A stretch of 64,000 nt of DNA. Source: Microbacterium marinum. GTDB lineage: Bacteria; Actinomycetota; Actinomycetes; Actinomycetales; Microbacteriaceae. The stretch is taken from the NCBI RefSeq assembly GCF_014204835.1, contig NZ_JACHMD010000001.1:682001-746000 (forward strand), in the 5' to 3' direction. The notes below the pieces were generated by a model. That model ran no database searches. It saw only the letters and a program-made list of their open reading frames with translations, and had not been told where the DNA came from. Position numbers and translations under genes: made by a program. Below, piece by piece: positions 28,940 through 37,491 of the stretch. How positions within the stretch are numbered: the first letter of the stretch is position 1; every line of letters starts with the position of its first letter.

Positions 28940-30364
28940 ATGACCTCCGACGCCCCTGACCTCGTCTCCCACGCGCGCTCCTCCCGCGTCGTGGTGATCG
29001 GAGGGGGGATGGCGGGTCTGATCGCCGCGCTCGAGTGCGCTCGGGTGGGGATGGCGGTCACCGTCCTGGAGTCCGGCGATCGATTCGGCGGCCTCGTGCA
29101 GGCTGCCGAGTTGGACGGCCGGCTCGTCGACACCGCCGCCGACGGCTTCCGATCGGCACCCGGGGCTCTCGCCGACCTGATCGACGAGCTGGATCTGCGC
29201 GGCAAGGTCGTGCCCGCCCGCGACCAGGACACCTGGGTGGCGGGGGCCTTCGGGGTGGCGCCGCTGCCGCGCGCGTCGATCCTCGGCATCCCGGCCAACC
29301 CGTTCGACGACCGCACACGTCGCATCGTCGGGTGGGCGGGTGCGTGGCGGGCGTACGTCGATCGCCTCCGCCCGCCGCTGACCATCGGGAAGACGCGCAG
29401 CCTCGGCGCCCTGGTGCGGGCGCGGATGGGGTCGCGCGTGGCGGACCGCATGGTGGCCCCGCTCAGCCACGGCATCCACGGCCTGTCGCCGGAGCTGGTC
29501 GATGTCGATCGTGCGGCGCGGGGGTTGAACGCCGCTCTCACCCGCACCGGCTCCCTCTCCGGCGGTGTCGCCCAGCAGCTCCCCGACGACTCGGCCGCGG
29601 ACGGCGATCGCCCGACTCGCGCCACCCTCCGCGGAGGGATGGCGACTCTGGTCGATGCCCTCGTCGCGCACCTGACCGATCTCGACGTCGATCTGCGGCT
29701 CGGCGCCACCGCGACCGCGCTCGATTCCGAGGGGCAGGGGTGGGCGGTCACGTCGACGTCCGGTGGCGAGAGCTCCCGACTGCCGGCCTCCGCCGTGATC
29801 GTCGCCACGGACGAAGCTGCTGCGCGGCGACTCCTCGCTGCGCACGTCAGCGGTCTGGACGGTGCGGTGCTCTCGCCGGACGACGTCGACGTCGCGACGC
29901 TCCTCCTCGACGAGCCGGACCTCGATCGCAGCCCGCGGGGCCACGCCGTCTACGTCGTCCCGGGCTCCGCGCCCGCGATCGCCGTCGTCCACGCGAGCGC
30001 GACCTGGCCGCACGCCGCCGGCGACCCGCACGTCGTCCGGGTGACCCTTCCGGCCTCCGACGCGACGGATGCCGCCGTGATCGCCGAGGCGACCCGCGCG
30101 GCGTCCGAGATGCTCGGCGTCACCATCGCCGGTCCGCGCGCGGCGCATCGTCGCCGCGCCCCGCGCGCCCTACCCGGATCGGCGCTCGCGCCCGAGCGCG
30201 ACGAGCTGGAGGCTCGACTTCGCGCCGGGGCCAACCTCGGCGTCGTCGGCGCGTGGATCGGGGGCAATGGGCTGGCCCGCGTCGTCGAGGACGCGAAGAC
30301 CGAAGCGGAGCGAGTCAGGTCGGAGCTGCTATGGGGTCCGCGCGCCGAGGATGCCCCCCGTTAG
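28940..30364 (+). CDS. hemY: Protoporphyrinogen/coproporphyrinogen oxidase-like flavoprotein
   Basis: A 474-residue FAD-dependent amine-oxidase-type protein. The dinucleotide loop RVVVIGGGMAGLIAALECAR is near residue 16, followed by ESGDRFGGLV, LPRASILGIPANPF, and a C-terminal VVGAWIGGNGLARVVEDA that closes the FAD site. Actinobacteria use this enzyme to oxidise coproporphyrinogen III in the coproporphyrin-dependent heme route. The ATG at 28940 has GGGGGAGG upstream. hemD lies 1.3 kb downstream. No hemE is adjacent upstream, where the island/IS scar lies. Confidence 0.85.
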   Translation: MTSDAPDLVSHARSSRVVVIGGGMAGLIAALECARVGMAVTVLESGDRFGGLVQAAELDGRLVDTAADGFRSAPGALADLIDELDLRGKVVPARDQDTWVAGAFGVAPLPRASILGIPANPFDDRTRRIVGWAGAWRAYVDRLRPPLTIGKTRSLGALVRARMGSRVADRMVAPLSHGIHGLSPELVDVDRAARGLNAALTRTGSLSGGVAQQLPDDSAADGDRPTRATLRGGMATLVDALVAHLTDLDVDLRLGATATALDSEGQGWAVTSTSGGESSRLPASAVIVATDEAAARRLLAAHVSGLDGAVLSPDDVDVATLLLDEPDLDRSPRGHAVYVVPGSAPAIAVVHASATWPHAAGDPHVVRVTLPASDATDAAVIAEATRAASEMLGVTIAGPRAAHRRRAPRALPGSALAPERDELEARLRAGANLGVVGAWIGGNGLARVVEDAKTEAERVRSELLWGPRAEDAPR

Positions 30365-30452
30365 GGCGGATGTCAAGGGTAGATGCCGCGAACGGAATGC
30401 CCCGTTACGCTGGGCTCTCGGCACCACATCGCTTTCTACGTGAGGAAACGCC

Positions 30453-30848
30453 ATGAAGGGCAAGATCGGAATCGTCGTCGGACTCACTGCGGGGTACGTC
30501 CTCGGCGCCCGCGCCGGACGTCAGCGCTACGAGCAGATCAAAGACGCCTACCTGCGCGTGTACAACACGCCCGCCGTTCAGAAGCAGGTCGACAAGGTCG
30601 CCGAGCTCGGCAAGTCCGCGGCATTCGCGCTGCCGACCGTGCTCTGGGACGGTGCGGTGAAGGTCACCCGCGCCGCCACCACCAAGGGCACGGCGGGGCA
30701 GAAGCTCGACGCCGCACTCGACGCGAGCAAGGACGCGGCTGACGACGTGAAGGATGCCGCCGAGACGACGGCATCCGCCGCCAAGAGCACCGCTCGGAGC
30801 TCGAGCACTCGTCAGAGCGGCGCCAAGAAGACCTCGTCGGCATCATGA
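30453..30848 (+). CDS. YtxH-like small envelope-associated protein
   Basis: A 131-residue protein with an N-terminal glycine-rich helix (IGIVVGLTAGYVLGARAGRQ) and a long Ala/Lys/Ser-rich amphipathic tail, as in YtxH-type proteins. Likely tethered to the membrane, function unknown. It has GAGGAAA upstream. Its stop overlaps the next start by ATGA, so it belongs with the two following small genes. Confidence 0.7.
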   Translation: MKGKIGIVVGLTAGYVLGARAGRQRYEQIKDAYLRVYNTPAVQKQVDKVAELGKSAAFALPTVLWDGAVKVTRAATTKGTAGQKLDAALDASKDAADDVKDAAETTASAAKSTARSSSTRQSGAKKTSSAS

Positions 30849-31255
30849 GCACGCCCCGCGGATTCCGCGACCGTCGCGACGACAGTCTGCTGTCGCTGGT
30901 CGGTGACCTGCCGGAGCTCGTCCGGAACCTGATCACGGCCGAGATCAATGCGGCCAAGACCTGGGCTGCCCGCACGGGCAAGGACGCCGGCATGGTGGGC
31001 CTCTGGTTCGTGCTGGCGCTGTTCGTCCTGTTCTGGACGATCCCCGCCATCGGCGCGTTCACCGTCATCGGACTTTCGGCGTGGATCCCCCTGTGGGTCG
31101 CGGCGCTGATCCTCGTCGGGCTCGGGCTGGTGCTGGTTGCGGTCCTGGCGCTGCTGGGTCTCGCCCGCGTGAAGAAGATGTCGAACCGTGAGAATCCCGC
31201 GTCGGCCATCTCGACCGACGCCCGCATCGTCAAGGAGGTCGCCGATGAGTTCTGA
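30845..31255 (+). CDS. Actinobacterial holin-X-like membrane protein
   Basis: A 136-residue protein. SLLSLVGDLPELVRNLITAE is followed by two long hydrophobic helices (about 52-75 and 80-105), matching the Actinobacterial Holin-X (phage holin superfamily III) pattern. Despite the name it is a normal chromosomal gene in this phylum and no phage genes lie nearby. It overlaps both neighbours (ATGA before; about 11 bases after). Confidence 0.8.
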   Translation: MSTPRGFRDRRDDSLLSLVGDLPELVRNLITAEINAAKTWAARTGKDAGMVGLWFVLALFVLFWTIPAIGAFTVIGLSAWIPLWVAALILVGLGLVLVAVLALLGLARVKKMSNRENPASAISTDARIVKEVADEF

Positions 31256-31511
31256 ACTCCCCCGCACCGCTGTTCCGTTCGGGATCGCCGACCCCGTCGA
31301 GCGTGCGCGCGCCGAGCTGAAGGCCGCGCTCCACGCGATCGAGGAGAAGGCCAACGTCCCCAAGCGGGCCGCGAAGGCGACCGAGCGTGCGACGGTCTCG
31401 GCGCGTCAGTTCGCCGACCGCAATCCCACCGGAGCGGCCGCGGCCGCCGTGGGCGTCGCGCTGGCCGTCGGACTCGTGGTGTGGGGCGCCGTGCGTCTCT
31501 ACACGCGCTGA
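31245..31511 (+). CDS. Small single-helix protein (DUF3618-like)
   Basis: An 88-residue protein starting inside the previous gene at 31245, with AAGGAGG six bases upstream, which fixes the start. A charged helical N-terminal half (VERARAELKAALHAIEEKAN) precedes one C-terminal membrane helix (AAAAAVGVALAVGLVVWGAV). It resembles the DUF3618 proteins that accompany holin-X genes; the family call is tentative. Third gene of a three-gene envelope set. Confidence 0.65.
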   Translation: MSSELPRTAVPFGIADPVERARAELKAALHAIEEKANVPKRAAKATERATVSARQFADRNPTGAAAAAVGVALAVGLVVWGAVRLYTR

Positions 31512-31689
31512 CCCGCACCCGCGACGCGTCGACCCCTGCGAGCGCGGGGGTATGCTCAACATCAGGCAGCGGCGATGACGCGTATGCTGCCGGCGATGCG
31601 GACCCGAACGCGCGCGACAGCGCGTTCCGGCCTGCGAGCGTCGGCCGTCTCGCACCGGGGTGGCCGACCGCCTACACGAGAGTCGAACC

Positions 31690-32520
31690 ATGAACACATC
31701 TGCTGCGGGTTCCGCACCGAAGCCCCTCAAGGGGTGGCGCGTGCTCGTTCCCCGCGGCGGTCCGTGGGGCGACAGCGTCGCGGCGGCACTGCGTGCCCAG
31801 GGTGCGACGCCGGTCATCGCCCCGCTCATCAACTTCGCTCCCTCTGAAGACCCGACCACCCTCGAAGAGGCCCTGCGCGACCTCGCCGCGGGGGCGTTCG
31901 ACTGGGTGACGCTCACCAGCTCGACCACCGTCGACGTGCTGCACGCCTACCGCGCCGAGATCCCGGCCACCACGCGTGTCGCAGCGGTCGGCGAGACAAC
32001 TGCTGCCGCCCTGATGGCGGTCGGGTATCGGGTCGACCTCGTTCCCGACGACGACAACTCGGCAGCCGGTATGGCCAGCCAGTTGATCGCCCTCGAACCG
32101 CAGCCCACGCGCGTGCTCACGCTCCGCAGTGAGCTCGCCAAGCCGGTGCTGACGCGTCGTCTCGCCGAGGCGGGGCACGATGTCCGCAGCGTGGTGGCGT
32201 ACCGCACCGTGGGTGTGCCCGTGACCGAGAAGGTCGCCGGCGACGTTCGATCGGGCCGCATCAACGCGATCCTCGTCACCAGTGGCTCGGTCGCCGAGCA
32301 GGTGCACGAGCAGTTCCCCGAGATCCCCGCCGACACCGTCATCGCCGCCATCGGTCCGCGCACCGCGAAGGACGCCCGACGCACCGGGCTCGGGGTGAGC
32401 GTCGTGGCGAAGGAGCAAAGCGTGTCGGGGCTGATCTCGGCCGTCGCACAGTTCCCGTTGCCTCACGCGGCCGACGAGCTGGCCCCGCCGACGGGCGCGA
32501 TCCCCCGCATCGGCGGCTGA
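31690..32520 (+). CDS. hemD: Uroporphyrinogen-III synthase
   Basis: A 276-residue cytoplasmic enzyme that cyclises hydroxymethylbilane to uroporphyrinogen III. The two-domain fold shows WRVLVPRGGPWGDSVAAAL at the N-terminus, FDWVTLTSSTTVDVL, RVAAVGETTAAAL, and the second-domain AILVTSGSVAEQV and VIAAIGPRTAKDARRTGL. The start at 31690 is the ATG nearest the conserved start. Two TATGCT boxes in the 178-base gap upstream are possible -10 elements. No hemC is visible nearby. Confidence 0.9.
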   Translation: MNTSAAGSAPKPLKGWRVLVPRGGPWGDSVAAALRAQGATPVIAPLINFAPSEDPTTLEEALRDLAAGAFDWVTLTSSTTVDVLHAYRAEIPATTRVAAVGETTAAALMAVGYRVDLVPDDDNSAAGMASQLIALEPQPTRVLTLRSELAKPVLTRRLAEAGHDVRSVVAYRTVGVPVTEKVAGDVRSGRINAILVTSGSVAEQVHEQFPEIPADTVIAAIGPRTAKDARRTGLGVSVVAKEQSVSGLISAVAQFPLPHAADELAPPTGAIPRIGG

Positions 32521-32589
32521 CACCGGTCGAGATCGGATCGTTGTCGGCGCGGCATCCGTTCGCGGCGGTGCGTTTGGCAGACTGGTGCC

Positions 32590-33045
32590 ATGGTGACGCT
32601 TCTGCTCGACGCGACGCGCCTCGAGGTCGCGCTCTCGGCGACCGAGCGCGCACTGTCGTTCCGTCGCGACTCCGTCCGGGTCGACCGCGCGCACATCCGG
32701 AAAGTCCAGCTCGTCGACGACCCATGGACCTGGCTGCGCGGCGTTCCGAGCCCGGGCACCGTGGTCCCGCGCACCTTCGCGATGGGGCTGTGGCGCTCGG
32801 CGAGCGGTGACGACTTCGTCCTCGTGCGCCGGCGCCGCGCATCGGTGGTCGTGGACCTCGAGGGAGACCCCGAGTTCCAGCGACTGATCCTCACCACCCG
32901 CCACGGCCTCGCCCTCGTGCAGGCCCTCCGCCTCGAGGTCGAGGACGAACCGGTGGACGTCGTCGAACTGGCGACGAGCGAGATCCCCGTGATTCGTCCG
33001 ACGCGCACTCCGCGAGCGCCCGCGGCCCGCCCCGCACAAGCCTGA
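32590..33045 (+). CDS. Hypothetical PH-like-fold protein
   Basis: A 151-residue soluble protein with no family I can name with certainty. The pattern LEVALSATERALSFRRDSVR then VDRAHIRKVQLVDDPWTWLR, FVLVRRRRASVVVDLEGDPEF and a final helix suggests a bacterial pleckstrin-homology-like fold. That is a fold guess only. It stands alone between hemD and the enoyl-CoA hydratase-type gene on the same strand. Confidence 0.6.
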   Translation: MVTLLLDATRLEVALSATERALSFRRDSVRVDRAHIRKVQLVDDPWTWLRGVPSPGTVVPRTFAMGLWRSASGDDFVLVRRRRASVVVDLEGDPEFQRLILTTRHGLALVQALRLEVEDEPVDVVELATSEIPVIRPTRTPRAPAARPAQA

Positions 33046-33076
33046 GTCCCCGGCCCGGCCGGGTAACGTTGCCGAG

Positions 33077-34138
33077 GTGACGAACGACGCGGCATCCTCC
33101 CTGCTGGTGCGTGCCGACGGGAGCGTCGGACACGTGACCCTCGACCGTCCTCGCGCGATCAACGCGGTCGACCGCGGCATGATCCTCGGCATCGCGGAGG
33201 CGCTGGACCGCTGGGAGCGCGACGCGGACGTCCAGGTCATCCTGCTCGACGGGGCGGGGGAGCGCGGATTCTGCGCCGGGGGCGACGTGCGCGGTCTGCG
33301 CGAGCAGGTGCTCAGCGGCGACGCGGTCGCGGCGATGGCCTTCTTCCGTGACGAGTACACCGTCAACGCACGTATCGCCGAGTACCCCAAGCCGGTCGTG
33401 GTGTTCGCCGATGGGATCACCATGGGCGGGGGTATCGGGCTTGCAGGTCACGCCGCGGTCCGCATCGTCACCGAGCGCTCCGCCCTCGCCATGCCGGAGA
33501 CCCGGATCGGCTTCACCCCCGACGTCGGCGGCTCCTGGCTGCTGGCGCACGCTCCGGGCAGGCTGGGCGAGTACCTCGGGCTGACCGGGGCGACGATGGA
33601 TGCCGCGGACGCGATCTACGCCGGCTTCGCCGACCACTTCGTGCCGTCCGACCGGCTCGGTGACCTGCACCACGCGCTCGTGACGCGCGCCGATCCGCAG
33701 ACGCCGACCGAGATCGCCCTGCTGTTCGACGAGACACCCGCTGAGGCGAGCCTGGCCGCCGCGCGCGACTGGATCGACGACGCGTTCGCCGCCGACACGG
33801 CCGAGGAGATCGTCTCGCGGCTGCGGGCGCGGCCCGAGCCGATGGCCGCCGCAGCAGCCGACACCATCGAGGAGCTCTCACCCACCGGTGTCGCCGTGAC
33901 CCTCGCCGCTATCCGCTCCGCGCGCGCCCTGCCGGGCCTCCGTGCGGCGCTCGCGCAGGAGTACGCCCTCGTGGAGTGGTTCGCCACGACACAGCCCGAC
34001 CTCGTCGAGGGCATCCGCGCTCAAATCGTCGACAAGGACCGCACCCCCCGGTGGGTGCCGGCGTCGCTCGCCGAGGTGGCGCCCGGGATCGGAGCGGAAG
34101 CGCTCGCTCACACCCCCGCCGTGCCGCTGTGGTCGTGA
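33077..34138 (+). CDS. 3-hydroxyisobutyryl-CoA hydrolase / enoyl-CoA hydratase-type enzyme
   Basis: A 353-residue crotonase-fold protein with GTG start at 33077. FCAGGDVRGLRE forms the first oxyanion-hole strand and GITMGGGIGLAGHAAVRIVTE the second. MPETRIGFTPDVGGSWLLA and a C-terminal extension beyond about 260 residues point to the HIBCH branch, which removes CoA from 3-hydroxyisobutyryl-CoA in valine breakdown. Simple enoyl-CoA hydratases are about 260 residues. It is followed 17 bases later by the J-domain gene. Confidence 0.85.
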   Translation: MTNDAASSLLVRADGSVGHVTLDRPRAINAVDRGMILGIAEALDRWERDADVQVILLDGAGERGFCAGGDVRGLREQVLSGDAVAAMAFFRDEYTVNARIAEYPKPVVVFADGITMGGGIGLAGHAAVRIVTERSALAMPETRIGFTPDVGGSWLLAHAPGRLGEYLGLTGATMDAADAIYAGFADHFVPSDRLGDLHHALVTRADPQTPTEIALLFDETPAEASLAAARDWIDDAFAADTAEEIVSRLRARPEPMAAAAADTIEELSPTGVAVTLAAIRSARALPGLRAALAQEYALVEWFATTQPDLVEGIRAQIVDKDRTPRWVPASLAEVAPGIGAEALAHTPAVPLWS

Positions 34139-34155
34139 GCATCGGAAGGCCCTGA

Positions 34156-35082
34156 ATGTTCGACAGCCCCCTGTCCGCGTCGGCTTACGACGTCCTCGCC
34201 GTGAAGCCCGACGCGTCCGACGACGACCTGCGGCGTGCCTACCGGCTTCGCCTCCGACAGACGCATCCCGACACCGGCGGCGACGCCGCCGTGTTCGTCC
34301 AGGTGCAGCGGGCCTGGGAGCTCGTCGGCACGCCCGACGCCCGCGCCGCGTACGACCGGGGACACGGCTTCGGCGACGCGGCATCCTTCGCACCCGACGC
34401 ACCACAGTGGCGACCACGGTCACGGCCGGCCGACACGCGGCCTCGGGCTCGGTCCTTCGGGCAGCCCGGCGGCTGGCGCCGCGAGCGCTACCTCACCCTG
34501 ATTCGGGAGTGGGCGGGCCGCGGTGTCGATCTGCCGGATCCCTACGATCCCGCGCTCGTGCGCAGCGCGCCCCACGACATCCGCCGACTGCTCGCGGACG
34601 CCCTGGCCGAGGAGGCCACCGCGCGCCTGGTCGGTGACCTCGGCATGGGCTACACCGTCTGGCACGACGTCGCAGCCGACCCGCGCGACCCCGAGGTGAA
34701 GCTGGATCACATCGTCCTCGGGCCGAGCGGCCTTTACGCGCTGCTCTCGGAGGACTTCGGTGCCCCCGTGCGCACGAAACGCGGCGAGCTGATCGGAGAC
34801 GCCGTCGAAGGCTCGCCGATCGCGAGGCTCGTCCTCACCGCCCGTGGCCTCGGGCGGAGCGCGAAGGTGAAGTTCAGCGGCGCCGTGGTCGTCCTCCCCG
34901 ACGACGACGTCGCCACGGCGATCGAGGAGCTCGGCCGTGTGAAGGGGCTCCCGGTCGCGGTCGTCGGCCGCAGTGCGCTCGCCACCGTCCTGCGTCGCGG
35001 CGTCACCGGCGCGCGCGAGATCGGCGGCAACGAGCTGTTCGACGTGCGCACCCGGCTCCAGCAGGTGATGCGTTTCGCCTGA
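34156..35082 (+). CDS. J-domain protein with NERD-like C-terminal region
   Basis: A 308-residue protein. Residues about 6-70 form a J domain with the HPD motif (RLRQTHPDTGG) that would stimulate an Hsp70. After a basic linker, KLDHIVLGPSGLYALLSEDF resembles the NERD (nuclease-related) core, in which a conserved Asp/His is followed by ExK. Here ExK reads E-D-F, so nuclease activity is doubtful. No dnaK or grpE is adjacent. The NERD call is an inference from a short motif. Confidence 0.72.
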   Translation: MFDSPLSASAYDVLAVKPDASDDDLRRAYRLRLRQTHPDTGGDAAVFVQVQRAWELVGTPDARAAYDRGHGFGDAASFAPDAPQWRPRSRPADTRPRARSFGQPGGWRRERYLTLIREWAGRGVDLPDPYDPALVRSAPHDIRRLLADALAEEATARLVGDLGMGYTVWHDVAADPRDPEVKLDHIVLGPSGLYALLSEDFGAPVRTKRGELIGDAVEGSPIARLVLTARGLGRSAKVKFSGAVVVLPDDDVATAIEELGRVKGLPVAVVGRSALATVLRRGVTGAREIGGNELFDVRTRLQQVMRFA

Positions 35083-35124
35083 TCCCCGCCGACCGTCGGG
35101 GCGCAGCGCTCCGGGGCTTCGCGC

Positions 35125-36714
35125 TCAGCCGATGCCGAGGAGCTCGAGCGGGTGGCTCAGCCGCCACCAGAGGTCGGGGCCCGGGACGTCGGAGGCGAGC
35201 TCGACGCCGACCTCGGCGGATCCGGCGGGACCGGTGAGCGTGAGCGTGCCGGCGGTGGCGCCCTCTTCGCGCGCCTCGCCGAGCTCGTAGTCGGCCTCGG
35301 TCTGTGCGGTGGCGCCGTTCCACAGGAGGAGCGAGGCGTCGGCATCCGTCACGAGCTGGCTGGAGGCGCCCCACGCCGTGGTGACACCCGCGACCACGGT
35401 GCCGGCGGCGAGCGACGACGCGACGGACGCCTCGGTCGCGACGTCTTCCAGGAGTCGGCGCGTCTCGCTGACGCGCAGGTCGTCGGTGGGCTGACCCGTC
35501 ACCGACGCCAGGAGGGTCAGCTCCTGGTCGCCGACGGTGAGGGTGCGGGCGGCGACGAGGTTGTAGTTTTCGGCGTAGCTGCCGGTCTTCACCCCGATGA
35601 CTCCCGACTCGCCGAGGAGCGCGTTCGTGTTCTCGAAGACGCCGGCGCCGGGGAGTTCCGCGGAGTCGGTGGATACGATTTCGGCGATCACCGGGTTCGC
35701 GAGAGCCTTCTCCGCGAGCGCGATGATCGCCGCCGGGGTCGCCTCGTTGCCGCGGTCGAACCCCGATGCGTCGGTGATCGTGACGCCGTCGATGTCGTTC
35801 GCGTCGAGCCATGCGGTCGCGGCGGCGGTGTACTGGTCGATGGAGCCGAACACCTCCGTCGCTAGACGGTCGGCATAGTTGCTCGCCGAGGCGATGAGCG
35901 TCCCCTGGAGAAGCTGGTACTCGGTCAATGAACCGCCGTCGGGGACGTTCAGCGCGGACTGGTTGCCGGCGATGTACTGCCAGTACTCGCTGCGGTCAGC
36001 GAACGTGAAGTCGTATGACGGTCCCTGCTCGCCGCTCTCCAGCGGCGCGGCGTCGAGGACGACGAGCGCCGTTACCAGCTTCGTGAGGCTGGCGAGCTGG
36101 TCGGCATCGCCGGTGGAGGTTGCAGGAGTGAACCCTTCGATTGCGACGGCGCCGGTGCCATCGGAGGGCCAGTCGACGTCGGCGGATGTGCCGCGAAGCG
36201 CGGTTGCCTCCGCGGCGGTGACGGTCGGCTCCACCGCGCTCAGCGGCCAGAGCGCCATGGCGGCGACGTACGCGATGACGAGCGAGACGACGGCGACCGC
36301 CGGGATGACGACGACGCGCGCGTCGAACCTGCGCCGCGGGCGCCGCAGCGGCGGCAGCAGTTCGAAGCCCGCGGTCTGCGGTGCCGCCTCGCTGGGCAGC
36401 GCGTCGGGGTCGACCCAGGTCAGCGCGACGCGGTCCGTGACGGGAGCCGCGGGAGCCGGCGCGGCCGTGGACGCGGGCGCGGCGACGGCATCGAGAACGG
36501 TGACGGGGGATGCGGCGGCGAACGCCGCCGACATCGGAAGCGGCGACGGCTCGTTCAGCCGCGACGGGCCCGCGGGGGTGGACGGTCCGGGCGTGGGCGC
36601 ATCGGAGGTGGGAGCCGGGTCGTCGGAGCCCGGAGCGTCGGCGACGGGAGCCTCTTCTCCCGCTCGGGCGCGGAGTTCGCGGCGAGTGCGGGGCGTGGCG
36701 TCTTCCGTGGTCAC
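35125..36714 (-). CDS. D-alanyl-D-alanine carboxypeptidase-like penicillin-binding protein
   Basis: A 529-residue serine-type peptidase that trims or cuts peptidoglycan peptides outside the membrane. A long Pro/Ala-rich cytoplasmic N-terminus (1-130) precedes one membrane helix (about 133-157). The active-site motif SLTK is at Ser209-Lys212 and KTG at 376-378. The middle SxN motif appears as SASNY (276-280): by alignment the usual Asn has become Ser, with an Asn one place later. The gene is convergent with the J-domain gene and divergent from the thiamine-transport operon. Confidence 0.85.
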   Translation of the reverse strand: MTTEDATPRTRRELRARAGEEAPVADAPGSDDPAPTSDAPTPGPSTPAGPSRLNEPSPLPMSAAFAAASPVTVLDAVAAPASTAAPAPAAPVTDRVALTWVDPDALPSEAAPQTAGFELLPPLRRPRRRFDARVVVIPAVAVVSLVIAYVAAMALWPLSAVEPTVTAAEATALRGTSADVDWPSDGTGAVAIEGFTPATSTGDADQLASLTKLVTALVVLDAAPLESGEQGPSYDFTFADRSEYWQYIAGNQSALNVPDGGSLTEYQLLQGTLIASASNYADRLATEVFGSIDQYTAAATAWLDANDIDGVTITDASGFDRGNEATPAAIIALAEKALANPVIAEIVSTDSAELPGAGVFENTNALLGESGVIGVKTGSYAENYNLVAARTLTVGDQELTLLASVTGQPTDDLRVSETRRLLEDVATEASVASSLAAGTVVAGVTTAWGASSQLVTDADASLLLWNGATAQTEADYELGEAREEGATAGTLTLTGPAGSAEVGVELASDVPGPDLWWRLSHPLELLGIG

Positions 36715-36756
36715 TGATCCACGGTAGCGCCCCGACGGTGTGGCTATACTCGACGC

Positions 36757-36850
36757 ACAACCACGGGAGTCCGGTGAGCCGGGCTGAGAGGAAGCGATCC
36801 ACGCTTCGACCGTCGAACCTGATCCGGATCATGCCGGCGCAGGGAGGAGA
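36757..36850 (+). promoter_or_regulatory. TPP riboswitch (THI element)
   Basis: The conserved pieces are all present in order: ACGGGAGTCC, GGGCTGAGAGG, ACCGTCGAACCTGATC, CGGATCATGCCGGCG and CAGGGAGG. The 3' arm of the closing stem includes the AGGGAGG ribosome site of ykoE, so ligand binding probably blocks translation initiation. A TATACT box at 36745-36750 is a plausible -10 just upstream. It controls the thiamine-precursor transporter that follows. Confidence 0.95.
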
Positions 36851-36855
36851 AAGAA

Positions 36856-37488
36856 ATGCACGCTGTCGCGTCCACATCCGAGACCCGGACCACCTCATCG
36901 CCGGGCCGTTTCCGCTGGCGAGTCATCGACATCGTCGTGGCCAGCGTGCTGGGCGTCGCATCGGGACTCATCTTCCTGCTGTGGAACATCGGCTACCTCG
37001 GCCCGAAGACGCTCCTCGAGCCCCTCCTGCCGGGTCTGCAGGGCCTCCTCGACGGGCCGTGGCTGTTCGCCGGGGTGCTCGGTGCCCTGATCATCCGCAA
37101 GCCCGGTGCCGCCATCTACACCGAGACCCTGGCGGCGGTCGTGTCGGCTCTCGTGGGCAACAGCTGGGGCGGCTTCCTCACGATCGAGGCCGGGCTCGTG
37201 CAGGGTCTCGGCGCCGAGCTCATCGTGCTCCTCTTCCTCTACCGGCGCTTCACGCTCCCCGTCGCGATCCTCGCCGGCGCCGGCGCGGCGCTCGCCGGCG
37301 GCATCAACAACCTCGTCCTCTGGTACGCGGGCGCGGACGTCGCCTTCACGGGTGTCTACCTCGTCTCCACCGTTCTGTCGGGGGCTGTCATCGCCGGGGC
37401 GCTGACGTGGTTCCTCGCCCGGGGGCTCGCTGCCACGGGGGCACTCGACCGATTCGCCATCGGACGCGAAGCGCGCAGTCGTGTCTGA
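36856..37488 (+). CDS. ykoE: ECF transporter substrate-binding S component YkoE
   Basis: A 210-residue integral membrane protein with about six helices. IDIVVASVLGVASGLIFLLW starts the fold, and WLFAGVLGALIIRKPGAAIY, ETLAAVVSALVGNSWG and AGGINNLVLWY follow the YkoE pattern. YkoE captures thiamine or its hydroxymethylpyrimidine part from the medium. Starts five bases after the riboswitch. The genes for the ATPase and the T component follow at once. Confidence 0.93.
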   Translation: MHAVASTSETRTTSSPGRFRWRVIDIVVASVLGVASGLIFLLWNIGYLGPKTLLEPLLPGLQGLLDGPWLFAGVLGALIIRKPGAAIYTETLAAVVSALVGNSWGGFLTIEAGLVQGLGAELIVLLFLYRRFTLPVAILAGAGAALAGGINNLVLWYAGADVAFTGVYLVSTVLSGAVIAGALTWFLARGLAATGALDRFAIGREARSRV

Positions 37489-37491
37489 CGC

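Noticed and set aside
28891..29808. Extension of the IS5 transposase frame upstream of 28890
   Set aside because: The sequence there is antisense to the HemY-like gene and has no transposase similarity; the IS is truncated.
30845..31255. Prophage remnant suggested by the holin-like protein
   Set aside because: Holin-X homologues are ordinary chromosomal genes in actinobacteria and no other phage gene is near.
35083..35124. CCCCG/CGGGG hairpin between the J-domain and carboxypeptidase genes as a terminator
   Set aside because: The stem is short (five pairs); possible but not supported enough to list.
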